Below are positions 18,631-26,182 of a stretch of 64,000 bases of DNA, piece after piece; within the stretch, counting starts at the first letter, position 1, and the number at the start of each line of letters is the position of its first letter. The position numbers were made by a program, and so were the translations under genes. Under the pieces are notes generated by a model. The model had not been told where the DNA came from. It saw nothing but the letters and a program-made list of their open reading frames with translations, and made no database searches. This DNA is from JAJXSS01 sp964547135 (GTDB lineage Bacteria; Planctomycetota; Phycisphaerae; Phycisphaerales; Phycisphaeraceae). The stretch spans positions 30,839 through 94,838 of the forward strand of contig CAZJMK010000004.1 in assembly GCA_964547135.1 (NCBI GenBank). The letters are read 5' to 3'.

Positions 18631-18662
18631 GCGTGGGGCAATCATGTTTGTCAATGGTTGAT

Positions 18663-19463
18663 TTAACGGGGGACGAAGATGATCACCTGGCCGGTGTAGC
18701 TTTGCCGCAGGTCTTCGTGGACCATGAAGAATTCGCCGACGACCGGGTCCACCAGCCAGGCACCGTAACGGTTGAAACGCAGGAGCGTGATCATGTGACG
18801 ACCTGAACGCTCGACCGCGATCGGCGTCACAATCGGTGTGGGCATGAGCATCAATTCGTCGTAGCCGGGTTGCAGCAATCGTGGTTGATAGCGTGTACCC
18901 GCAAGGCGACGTTCCAAGCCATCGAGGGCACGAATGAGCGTGGCCCCGGAACCGGAACGGGTTTGGGTAAACTCAGCCATTTCCGCTTCGGTGGTGTTGA
19001 TGCCCAGTCGTACCAGGGCGGTGGCACAGGCGGCTGCGACACAGGAGTAATTCTGCGATTGCAAAATGGCGCCGTCTGTTGGGAGGTCACGACCCAGCAC
19101 GGCGGTGGGTGTGGTTTGCAACATCCAGAACCCGCCGTTGAGGAAGTAAAAAAGGCCGCAGAGCATGGCGATTTTGACCAGTCTGCGTTGGCGGGGCAGA
19201 TGGGCAAACGCCAGGGCACAGCCGATGACGATCATGAACAGCGGCGCCGCGGCAGTGCCTTCGAGGTAAGTGAGGATCGAAGGCGGAATCACCAGCACCG
19301 CCAGCGCGGGGGTGTGAATGAGGTACACCCAAAGGAAGAGCAGCATGAGGGCGAGGGCGAGGGTGAGGCGGGCAATGGTTTTGGAACCACGAGCGAGCAT
19401 GCAACCGACCACCAGCGCCAGCAGCGTCAAACTGGACATGAGCAGAAACCAGAGTGTCGCCAT
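18663..19463 (-). CDS. polytopic membrane protein with C39-like cysteine peptidase domain
   Basis: A 266-residue protein. About four membrane helices occupy residues 1-125; a C39-like domain follows (about 140-266). The catalytic pattern is visible: Gln then Cys in QNYSCVAAACATALVRLGI, His in SGRHMITLLRFN and Asp in YGAWLVDPVVGEFF. C39 domains usually trim double-glycine leader peptides as part of ABC exporters; here there is no ATPase, no exporter and no leader peptide nearby, so the role is open. ATG at 19463 has GAGG 8 bases upstream; the open frame continues to 19532 without support. Confidence 0.7.
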   Translation of the reverse strand: MATLWFLLMSSLTLLALVVGCMLARGSKTIARLTLALALMLLFLWVYLIHTPALAVLVIPPSILTYLEGTAAAPLFMIVIGCALAFAHLPRQRRLVKIAMLCGLFYFLNGGFWMLQTTPTAVLGRDLPTDGAILQSQNYSCVAAACATALVRLGINTTEAEMAEFTQTRSGSGATLIRALDGLERRLAGTRYQPRLLQPGYDELMLMPTPIVTPIAVERSGRHMITLLRFNRYGAWLVDPVVGEFFMVHEDLRQSYTGQVIIFVPR

Positions 19464-19842
19464 GGTTGCCTCACGGTGTGCCGTATGGATGGCCAATGAA
19501 GACGTTTTTGTCTCCAGATAACCATCGACCAAAACCTTGGCTTGCTTTGCCTTAAAACATCAGTCTGCTTGGCCGAACGTACCCAACCTTGAAATGAACC
19601 ATTCCGTGCATGGGCTTGCCAGTGTCAACGCGGTAAAGATGGATACCCGGCTGTGAAAATGGAGCGATCAGGCCAACTGGGAAAGACCAAACTGGTACAA
19701 ATGTGGGTTTTCATTGAACCAGCAACCAAGTGATTTGCCGCTTCTCTCCGAAGCGCAATGAAACCAGTTTGCAGCGGCTGTCATTTCATATTATCTATAA
19801 TCAAGCGATTTTTTTGATTTTGTCATTTTGATGTCGAACCAG
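19464..19842. other. intergenic region without a recognised gene
   Basis: The space between the divergent C39-like and GntR genes. It becomes AT-rich towards the GntR promoter. I see no RNA gene, repeat family member or ORF with support. Confidence 0.5.
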
Positions 19843-19882
19843 TTGACTTATTTCGTCCATGTGGTATAACTGGTATATACCA
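19843..19882 (+). promoter_or_regulatory. promoter and palindromic operator of the GntR-type gene
   Basis: TTGACT (19843-19848), 16-base spacer, TATAAC (19865-19870), immediately followed by the perfect 12-bp palindrome TGGTATATACCA (19871-19882), with half-site TGGTATA just before it. The palindrome would cover the transcription start, the expected place for autorepression. Confidence 0.6.
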
Positions 19883-19904
19883 TCTTCCAATCAACGGGAA
19901 AAGC

Positions 19905-21080
19905 ATGTCCACACTGACGGTTGATTCCGTGCTTTCGCAGGTGCAGGGCGATTCCAGCCAGCAGTTGCACCATGAACTACGTCGGTTGATTGAGCATGGC
20001 CGCATCCCGGCTGGCGAGGCGTTGCCTTCGGAGCGTGACTTGGCGCGTCGTCTGCGTTTGGCACGCGGCACGGTACGACAAGCGTTGGCGCTTTTGGAAG
20101 AAGATGGGCTGATTGATTGTTCACATGGACGAGTACGTCGGGTATCCAGTCGCAATCCCAAAGCCAAGGGTTTGATGGTTTCGACCATCGCGCTGTTGGC
20201 GACCTTACCCCGACCGGAAGAGATACCCGGCTTCACCCCGGCGTGGGACCCCTACATTCAAATTCACGCAGGCAAACGATTGGAGGCACAGGGCTATCAC
20301 CTGCTGGCCATCAACCCGCGCACGCTGGGCAGTGATGCGTCAGGCCTGCTTTCGGATCGACCGGCTGGGGTGATGGCGATGCACGAAGTGGGCGAGTCGC
20401 CGATGGGCCGTGAGTTGCTGTCAACACTATCAAAAGCAGGTTTGCCGGTGGTCGTGTATGGCGATTCGCCGGAGTTGTCGGGACTGGACCATGTGGCATC
20501 GGATCATCAGCAGGGAGCGTATGAATTGTCGCGCTGGTTGGTTGAGCGTGGGTGCAAACGGGTGTTGCGCTTGTGGCGGTTTCCGCAGCAGCATCATTGG
20601 GTGACGCAGCGCGATGCGGGGTATGTGCAGGCGATGCGGGAGGCGGGGTTGCCGGTGTTGGAGGCGGTGCGTACGCCGGAGTTGGAACACGATGTGGAGC
20701 ATCGCGATCAGTTTGAGCATGTGGTGCGTGTGCTGGCGGGGTATTTGTATGAGCATGTGGTGACCGCTGGGGAGCCGGTGGATGCGGTGATGACGGCGAC
20801 GGATTCGCATGCGGTGGAAATCGCGGCAGCGCTGCGTTACCTGGGCAAAAAACCCAATGAGGATGTGAAACTGGTGGGTTACGACCATGCCTGGCCGCAG
20901 GTGCCCTCGGCGCAATGGGAACCGGCGGGACCGCTGGCGACAATGGATAAAAATAATGCAGCACTGGCGGAGGCGATGGTGAAGTTGTTGTTGGATCGGG
21001 TGGGCGGTTCGGCTGAGCCTGCGGCGCAACATGTTCGGCTGGCACCGACGCTGGTGTGCCTGGAAAAGAGTTCGATTTAA
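19905..21080 (+). CDS. GntR-LacI hybrid transcriptional regulator (AraR-type)
   Basis: A 391-residue regulator with an N-terminal GntR winged helix (about 20-85, IPAGEALPSERDLARRLRLARGTVRQALALLEEDGLI) and a C-terminal LacI/periplasmic-binding-like sugar-sensing domain (about 100-385, with GLPVVVYGDSPELSGLDHVASDHQQGAYELSRWL and DAVMTATDSHAVEIAAAL). This combination is known from AraR of Bacillus. It is clearly paralogous to the gene at 52046-53206: both share PVVVYGD.PEL.G.D.V.SDH.QG.YEL.RWL. It is followed after 105 bp by a PEP-CTERM protein and then a pseudopilin, the same order as for the paralogue. Confidence 0.88.
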   Translation: MSTLTVDSVLSQVQGDSSQQLHHELRRLIEHGRIPAGEALPSERDLARRLRLARGTVRQALALLEEDGLIDCSHGRVRRVSSRNPKAKGLMVSTIALLATLPRPEEIPGFTPAWDPYIQIHAGKRLEAQGYHLLAINPRTLGSDASGLLSDRPAGVMAMHEVGESPMGRELLSTLSKAGLPVVVYGDSPELSGLDHVASDHQQGAYELSRWLVERGCKRVLRLWRFPQQHHWVTQRDAGYVQAMREAGLPVLEAVRTPELEHDVEHRDQFEHVVRVLAGYLYEHVVTAGEPVDAVMTATDSHAVEIAAALRYLGKKPNEDVKLVGYDHAWPQVPSAQWEPAGPLATMDKNNAALAEAMVKLLLDRVGGSAEPAAQHVRLAPTLVCLEKSSI

Positions 21081-21185
21081 TTGGTTGAGTAAGGATTTGA
21101 GTACCAGAGAGAGAAGTCGATCGATTGTGTCGCTGCGTGCTAGAAACCTGTCTTGGATACAACCTTTTTGCTGGAGGGCATGATC

Positions 21186-22121
21186 ATGAATCGTTCCGTC
21201 ACACGTGGTTCGATGTTGGGTTTGGCGACGATGGTGGTGCTTGGGCCGGTGCTTGCGGCAGAGGCGACGACGGTGGCGTATTACCGGTTTGAAGAGGGGT
21301 CGGCAGGGGCATTTTTGGAAGGCAATTTCGGTGGCAGCCCATTTGCGCTGACCAATGATGCCAGCGGCAACGGCAATCACATGCGCACGTTCAATTCACC
21401 GCCGCATGTCGGGCCGGATACGTCACCAAGGTACAACCCGACGGTGCCGGTGGGTTCGGTGCCGTTGACCGGGGCAGCCAACAATTTGTCGTTTCATTTC
21501 GGTGCGGGCACGGGTGTCGATGGCAACAACGACGATGTGTATGTCGGGGCAACGCCGACGGGCACATCGCTGAACGCGGACCTGGACAATGGTTCTACCT
21601 TCACGATTGAAGCATGGGTGCGTGCCAATGATGCGGATCGTTGGGCGACGTTCATCGGCCGTGATAATTTCGCCGGCGAAGCGTTTCAAACGTTTCCGGG
21701 TTTGTTCTACTTCCAACGCAGCAACGATGGCGGCGCAACGCAGAACCACATCAAAGTGCAGGCTGAAAACAAAGCCGGCGACACCGTGGCTGTGTTCGCG
21801 CTGGCACCGATGAACAGCAACACCTGGTATCACGTGGCAGCGGTGGGCGATGGCAGCAATCTGTCGCTGTTCATCGATGGTGTGTTGCAAAACAGCACCC
21901 CGTTTGACGGGCTGTTTGATTCGCCCAGCAATCAGGGTTGGACCATTGGTCGCGGCTTTTTCAACGGCCCGGCTGACTTCTGGGACGGATACATCGACGA
22001 AGTGCGCTTTTCCAGCACAGCCCTGACCCCCGATCAGTTTTTGAATGCGGTGCCCGAACCGGTGAGCCTGGCGCTGCTGGCCATGGGGTCGCTGATGATG
22101 CTGGCACGGCGCAGGCGGTGA
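21186..22121 (+). CDS. PEP-CTERM sorted LamG (concanavalin-like) domain protein
   Basis: A secreted 311-residue protein: signal peptide (about 1-25), a LamG/concanavalin-like lectin domain (about 30-285, with FTIEAWVRANDADRWATFIGRDN, NTWYHVAAVGDGSNLSLFIDG and GYIDEVRFSSTALTPDQF) and a C-terminal PEP-CTERM signal VPEPVSLALLAMGSLMMLAR followed by Arg. It should be exported, processed by an exosortase (none in this window) and placed at the cell surface, probably binding carbohydrate. Start at 21186 has GGAGG 8 bases upstream. It lies between a GntR-type regulator and a pseudopilin gene. Confidence 0.88.
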   Translation: MNRSVTRGSMLGLATMVVLGPVLAAEATTVAYYRFEEGSAGAFLEGNFGGSPFALTNDASGNGNHMRTFNSPPHVGPDTSPRYNPTVPVGSVPLTGAANNLSFHFGAGTGVDGNNDDVYVGATPTGTSLNADLDNGSTFTIEAWVRANDADRWATFIGRDNFAGEAFQTFPGLFYFQRSNDGGATQNHIKVQAENKAGDTVAVFALAPMNSNTWYHVAAVGDGSNLSLFIDGVLQNSTPFDGLFDSPSNQGWTIGRGFFNGPADFWDGYIDEVRFSSTALTPDQFLNAVPEPVSLALLAMGSLMMLARRRR

Positions 22122-22201
22122 GGCCGATCGAGCCTTCAATGACGTGAATGTGCCGACTGATCTGTTTGATCGCATCACCCCTTTTTGTCGGAATCATCAT
22201 T

Positions 22202-22915
22202 ATGCGTCATACGCATCATCGCGCGTTTACGTTGATCGAATTGCTGGTGGTCATCAGCATCATCGCACTGCTGGTGGCACTGTTGTTACCCGCGCTGGCC
22301 GGGGCAAGGGAAGAGGCCAGGCGGGTGCAGTGCTTGTCCAACCAGCGACAGATCGGGTTGCTGATGACGATTTATCATGATGATTACCGTCAGGAAATCG
22401 CCACGCAGAGCGGCATCATGACCGACTTCACCTGGGACACCGCCCTGCGACGCGTTCCCACCGGCCCGATCGCACCATGGGACAACAACGACAACCTCGA
22501 TGCCACCTGGAAATGCCCGGCCCAAACCTTCGGCGTTGATACCTGGGTGCCCGGCCCGAAAAACCAGCGCTCGTATGGTGCCAACACCTGGCTGGTCGTG
22601 GGCAAGCGTGTGCGCGTCACGGATATTCCGATTCCGCAGCGCATGCCTTACCTGACCGAAACCCGTCTCGGCTCGGCTGGCTTTTGGGCCTGGGCGACCA
22701 TCAGCGCCAACGATGTGGCCGGAGACTGGGGGCAATATGGCCGGGTGTTTCAGTCAGCCCATAAAAACCGCCCGAACAAACTTTACCTGGACGGACATGC
22801 AGCCCTGTCGCCCGGCGGTCATTTTTTGGAACTGATCAATCACAACATCTGGTGGTGGGATTCAGGCGTACAACGCTGGCATGATGATCCGCTATTTGGA
22901 CGCAGACCCTGGTAA
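22202..22915 (+). CDS. prepilin-type protein with H-X9-DG C-terminus
   Basis: A 237-residue pseudopilin. The N-terminal HHRA-FTLIELLVVISIIALL carries the prepilin peptidase cleavage site (Ala before Phe) with Glu at +5 of the mature protein. The C-terminus has the planctomycete H-X9-DG pattern (HKNRPNKLYLDGHAAL). Such proteins are abundant in planctomycetes and resemble type II secretion pseudopilins, but their function is not established. The start at 22202 is fixed by the signal; the ribosome site (CGGAA) is weak. It follows the PEP-CTERM gene by 80 bp, so it is likely in the same operon. Confidence 0.88.
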   Translation: MRHTHHRAFTLIELLVVISIIALLVALLLPALAGAREEARRVQCLSNQRQIGLLMTIYHDDYRQEIATQSGIMTDFTWDTALRRVPTGPIAPWDNNDNLDATWKCPAQTFGVDTWVPGPKNQRSYGANTWLVVGKRVRVTDIPIPQRMPYLTETRLGSAGFWAWATISANDVAGDWGQYGRVFQSAHKNRPNKLYLDGHAALSPGGHFLELINHNIWWWDSGVQRWHDDPLFGRRPW

Positions 22916-22928
22916 GTGTGTGGAGCGA

Positions 22929-23225
22929 TCAATCAAACTCACCCAGCAGGCATCGGCAACGAATGCGAAACGCGCCGTCGGCAAGCAATTCACAGGCAAG
23001 CACCAGGGCGAGAATCGGCGGAGCATGAGGCTCGGCGATGAACGACAATCGTTCGCCCGGATGCATCGGCGTAACGGTTCGCAGGGCGATGCCTTCGCGT
23101 GAAACGTTGATCACCTGGGCATCGGACAAGGGCAGCACGGGCACAGCCTTGGTGACACGAATACGCTGCGTCGGTTCACGACGCGTGTGACGGCGACGCT
23201 CAGCTTGTTGGGTGGATGAGGGCAT
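22929..23225 (-). CDS. PilZ domain protein (single domain)
   Basis: A 98-residue protein that is essentially one PilZ domain, the cyclic-di-GMP receptor. The RxxxR motif is RRHTRRE and the second motif is INVSREGIALR (N-x-S-x-x-G). Downstream on the same strand relative to a second PilZ gene at 23396, separated by an inverted repeat. It converges with the pseudopilin gene (13-bp gap). Confidence 0.78.
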   Translation of the reverse strand: MPSSTQQAERRRHTRREPTQRIRVTKAVPVLPLSDAQVINVSREGIALRTVTPMHPGERLSFIAEPHAPPILALVLACELLADGAFRIRCRCLLGEFD

Positions 23226-23270
23226 ACTTCACTCACATTGCCCGGTGTCGGTCGAGGTTCAAAAAAACAT

Positions 23271-23373
23271 TTCACCACAGAGGCACAGAGATCGCAGAGG
23301 AATGCGGCGACATCATGATGGGGGTTTGTTTGTTATCAGGTGCTTCTCTGTGCCCTGTGTGTCTCTGTGGTGA
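23271..23373. repeat. inverted repeat of CACCACAGAGGCACAGAG
   Basis: TCACCACAGAGGCACAGAG near 23271 is mirrored by CTCTGTGCCCTGTGTGTCTC and CTCTGTGGTGATGA near 23344-23375. It forms a long imperfect hairpin between the two PilZ genes. It is a simple dispersed palindrome with no gene. Confidence 0.75.
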
Positions 23374-23395
23374 TGATTGCTGATGGATCAATCGT

Positions 23396-23782
23396 TCACG
23401 CAGGCACCGGTCGATGATGCTGACCTGCAAACCAATCAGCGATCAATCGCGCTGGCATACTGCCTTCGATGAGCCTGCAACGCACACGAAAGCGACGGTG
23501 ATCGTGCGGGGCACAGTCGAGCACTTCCAATCGGATGCGCTGCGGTGATTGATGACTGTCCGCATCATCGCCCACAAACGCACTGACCACCGCAGAAGGG
23601 GTCACGGCTGTCGGTGTGGTGAACGCCAAACCACCCGCTGACACGTTCACCACTTCAATATCACGCAACACGATGAGCGGCTGATCATGATCATCCATCA
23701 CCGTGGCACGCACCGGCCCTTCGGCGGCAAAACGGGGTGCTCGCCGTTGGTCATCACTGGGTTTGACGTGCTTGGAGCGCAT
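23396..23782 (-). CDS. PilZ domain protein
   Basis: A 128-residue PilZ-type cyclic-di-GMP binding protein: QRRAPRFAAEGPVRA gives the Arg motif and VVNVSAGGLAF the second loop; the rest is the beta-barrel, including RFRVRCRLIEG. The ATG at 23782 has GGAGG 9 bases upstream; the frame is open to 23836. It is a paralogue of the protein at 22929. No partner enzyme (GGDEF/EAL) is near. Confidence 0.78.
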   Translation of the reverse strand: MRSKHVKPSDDQRRAPRFAAEGPVRATVMDDHDQPLIVLRDIEVVNVSAGGLAFTTPTAVTPSAVVSAFVGDDADSHQSPQRIRLEVLDCAPHDHRRFRVRCRLIEGSMPARLIADWFAGQHHRPVPA

Positions 23783-23836
23783 GCAGTCGTCCTCCGAAAA
23801 AATTGTCTCCCCGCCTGATCGGAAATATCGGCTCAA

Positions 23837-24089
23837 ACGTTAAGTGAGTTAAACATGGTGTCCCCGAATGACACCGCTTGCCTGATGCCTTGAGCTTGCG
23901 GGTTGAAACATGATTCAACCGTCCAACCAAGTCTCCGCCCCGTGAAAGGAATCGATTCCCAACTGCGATAATCAAACGGAATAAAACGGACACAGGCAAG
24001 CGTTAGCAGGCTGAAGCGGGCGAAATCAGTAACGATGGTGACGGTGGTAATGATTGGACCGCCGGTATTGCTCAGAGCCACGAGCGGAA
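23837..24089. other. intergenic region without a supported gene
   Basis: An open frame on the minus strand (23833-24126) has no ribosome site or recognised motif, and its start lies within a repeat. I see no other feature. Confidence 0.4.
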
Positions 24090-24261
24090 CAGCCTTTTTC
24101 ATATTGGGCAAAAGTGGTGTTGGCAATCGACCCCCTCTCCCACCGGGAGAGTAGGAGTGCTCGCTGCGCTCACATTAGGGTGAGGGCGTCTTTGACTTGA
24201 GACGTTAATTGTCGTTATATGTGTTCGATTACGCACTTACAAGACAGCATGAAAAAGGCTG
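24090..24261. repeat. dispersed 150-170 bp inverted-repeat element, copy A
   Basis: Bounded by the perfect 13-bp terminal inverted repeats CAGCCTTTTTCAT (24090-24102) and ATGAAAAAGGCTG (24249-24261). Its interior matches the reverse complement of 37888-38038: GTGGTGTTGGC, CCCCCTCTCCC...GGGAGAG, GTGAGGGCGTCT, GAGACGTTAA, TCGTTATATG and GCACTTACAA in the same order. This copy has about 20 extra bases in the middle. Its outer flanks (GAGCCACGAGCGGAAC and CCGCTCACTTCCG) also resemble the other element's ends. Confidence 0.85.
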
Positions 24262-24341
24262 GGAAGCGCGTGGTTCTTTGAAAAACCAAGAACCGCTCAC
24301 TTCCGTTCGCGGGGGCACCACGATGGTGGGTTGTTATTAAT

Positions 24342-24553
24342 GTGGCACCGCCGCCCTCGGCGGTGAGTTTGACAAAGCGGCGGATGGTATCCGCCGTGTT
24401 CATTGAACCATGAATTGACTATTCAGCGCGGGCTGAATCAAGCGCCGATGCCATCGGCGGCTTTGCAGAACCCAGCCGAGGGCGGCTGGGCTACAACGCC
24501 GGATTGCATCAACGACATGCAAAACCATCCAGCCCTGAAGGGCACGACACCAA
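24342..24553. repeat. cluster of four palindromic repeat types
   Basis: In order: CACCGCCGCCCTCGGCGGTG (24346-24365), GGCGGATGGTATCCGCC (near 24378-24396), GCCGATGCCATCGGC (near 24445), CCCAGCCGAGGGCGGCTGGG (24474-24493) and one arm of the TGACGCC element (CCAGCCCTGAAGGGCACG, near 24529). The same order of the second, third and fourth recurs at 31866-32050. It lies just before the thioesterase gene. Confidence 0.75.
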
Positions 24554-24607
24554 AAACATGGTCAAAAGCATGGGTGCATGGCGTTTGCGTTACCATAATC
24601 AACAACC

Positions 24608-25030
24608 ATGAGTACCCATGAAAATGTTCATGCTGATGCAACACCGAAGGTCATCGCCGAGACGGATGTCACGGTAGAGGTACGTTACGTCGAATGCGAT
24701 CCGATGAACGTCGCCCATCACAGCGTGTACCCCGTCTGGCTGGAAATCGCCCGCACCCAACTGCTGCGTCAGCGCGGCAGAGCCTATAAGGAGATCGAAG
24801 CGGCGGGCATTTATATCGTCGTCGCCCGGTTGAACATTCGCTATCGCCGACCTGCGTTTTATGATGACACCCTGCGTATTCATGTCCGCCTGCTGGCCGG
24901 CGGCGGGGTGAAAATATTGCACGATTACCAGCTTTATCGCAACGATGAATTGCTTGCTGAGGCACAAACAACGCTGGTGTGCGTCAACAAAAAAGGGGAA
25001 CTGCAACCGATACCGCAGGGGTTGTTGTAG
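24608..25030 (+). CDS. acyl-CoA thioesterase, 4-hydroxybenzoyl-CoA thioesterase (YbgC) family
   Basis: A 140-residue hotdog-fold hydrolase of acyl-CoA. The family motif is clear: VRYVECDPMNVAHHSVYPVWLEIAR, with catalytic Asp31, followed by LRQRG, VVARLNIRYRRPAFYDDTLRI and LLAEAQTTLVCVNKKGE. Length is typical. Stand-alone gene framed by repeat clusters. The ATG at 24608 has no obvious purine-rich site; the true substrate is not predictable. Confidence 0.9.
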   Translation: MSTHENVHADATPKVIAETDVTVEVRYVECDPMNVAHHSVYPVWLEIARTQLLRQRGRAYKEIEAAGIYIVVARLNIRYRRPAFYDDTLRIHVRLLAGGGVKILHDYQLYRNDELLAEAQTTLVCVNKKGELQPIPQGLL

Positions 25031-25131
25031 CGCAATTTGCATCAATGATTGGCCTGTTGAGTGCTTGTACCCCCTCTGCCTCCGAAAGAGTAGGTCCAAG
25101 CAGTCTGGTTCATTATGCAAATTGCACTAGC

Positions 25132-25332
25132 TGTTACGGCTGTCCGGGTGATCGCTGCGTTGTTCCACGCGGTTCACCTGGGCAATATCGTCGGCGATGA
25201 AGCACAGGCCGCTCCAGCCCGGGCCGACACGAAACTGCCGAGTTTCGGCTACTCGCTGCCAGAAAACCAACAAATAGGGATGGACTACGTGTTCGCCGGG
25301 TGCCAGCGTCGTGGCAATTCATTGGTTGCCAA
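25132..25332 (-). pseudogene. possible gene remnant
   Basis: On the minus strand one frame reads as a plausible protein piece (...LAPGEHVVHPYLLVFWQRV, then GPGWSGLCFIADDIAQVNRV) ending at a stop near 25131, but it lacks a start and has a stop codon upstream, next to the TGACGCC element that begins at 25333. It may be the 3' part of a gene cut by that element. I do not recognise the family. Confidence 0.25.
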
Positions 25333-25417
25333 TGACGCGTGTCCCCCGGGGGCAGGGCCGGATGGTTTGATTCATCACTCAATGAAAATGATCCGGGGCT
25401 AAAGCCCTCGGCGTCAG
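25333..25417. repeat. TGACGCC/GGCGTCA palindromic element, copy 2
   Basis: 85 bp, reverse orientation to the copy at 14011. Starts TGACGCGTGTCCC and ends with GGGGCTAAAGCCCTCGGCGTCA. The left arm has diverged and contains a new CCCCCGGGGG palindrome. Confidence 0.8.
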
Positions 25418-25437
25418 TTTAGTCAATCGCCAAATCA

Positions 25438-25537
25438 CCAACCAGACGCAATCAATCGCGGCGCAAACCGAAACGCCGACGCAAAGCGTCCGCGCTAAAC
25501 ATCATGAATCACTGGGCCACTTGACCACTTGACCACT
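25438..25537. repeat. CGCGGCGC / GCCGACGCAAAGCGTC / CCACTTGA repeat block
   Basis: Contains ATCAATCGCGGCGC, ACGCCGACGCAAAGCGTCCGCGCTAAACAT and a CCACTTGACCACTTGACCACTT run that ends exactly at the Fur-family stop codon. Same modules as the 3' half of the 202-bp repeat at 8221. Confidence 0.75.
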
Positions 25538-25987
25538 TCATGTTCGCTCATTCACAAAATCACCCTGCAATTCGATATGCACCTGGCTTATTTTGAAGCC
25601 CATGCGTGACCGGACTCGTTCCAACAGTTCGGGGGTGATCGCCTCCAATAGCGCCTGGCTCAAATCCTCCGGCAAGTCCACCACTTCACCCGTCTGCGTG
25701 ACGCGCAGGTGCGGGTGGTCGGCAACGGTGCCATCGTAACGGGCGGAGCCGTCGGGTCCGGGTATTTTGAGCACCAGCCCGGCCTTGGCGAAGGCTTCGA
25801 GCGTGTTGTACACCGTGGCCAGACTCATGCCCGGACAATGCGACAGCACCTGCCGATAGAGCATGTCCGCGGTCGGGTGGGCCTTGGTCGCCAGTAAGGC
25901 ATCGTACAGGGCACGACGTTGACGTGTGCAGCGCAAGCCACGAGTGGCAAACATATCCGCATACGATTCGGTGGAGGGAGTGGACAT
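25538..25987 (-). CDS. Fur-family transcriptional regulator (PerR-like, no CxxC)
   Basis: A 149-residue Fur/PerR-type repressor. The winged helix is seen in RGLRCTRQRRALYDALLATKAHPTADMLYRQVL and MSLATVYNTLEAFAKAGLV; SARYDG and DHPHLRV begin the metal/dimer domain. The usual zinc cysteines of Fur (HLxCxxCG) are absent; the segment reads HLRVTQTGEVVDL, so structural zinc binding must be lost or different. Start ATG at 25987 has AGGAGG 10 bases upstream; that site sits in a duplicated segment. No regulated target is obvious nearby except possibly itself. Confidence 0.88.
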   Translation of the reverse strand: MSTPSTESYADMFATRGLRCTRQRRALYDALLATKAHPTADMLYRQVLSHCPGMSLATVYNTLEAFAKAGLVLKIPGPDGSARYDGTVADHPHLRVTQTGEVVDLPEDLSQALLEAITPELLERVRSRMGFKISQVHIELQGDFVNERT

Positions 25988-26017
25988 ACAAAAGTCCTCC
26001 TATACAAAAAGTCCTCC
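25986..26017 (-). promoter_or_regulatory. duplicated ribosome-binding segment before the Fur-family gene
   Basis: Read on the minus strand, GGAGGACTTTTTGTATA is followed directly by GGAGGACTTTTGTATG, a tandem copy of about 16 bases. The second copy supplies the ribosome binding site and start codon. It could come from replication slippage or be a regulator-binding direct repeat. Confidence 0.7.
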
Positions 26018-26182
26018 ATGTCTTAACACCCACCATCTTAGACTGTCTCCAGTCCTTTGTCATTCATCCACCTAAAAATGACTCTAAATTCATAGTGGGT
26101 TCACAAAACGTGGTGTCATGCCTCCGAAAAAGTACCGAACAATTTGTTCGCCAAGGGGTTGACCAACGGCTAAAGTGGAGCC

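Noticed and set aside
23833..24126. Minus-strand 97-codon frame
   Set aside because: No ribosome site, no known motif, and its start lies in the dispersed 24090 repeat.
25115..25402. Plus-strand 95-codon frame after the thioesterase
   Set aside because: It runs into the TGACGCC element and seems to be the shadow of the protein-like minus-strand fragment.
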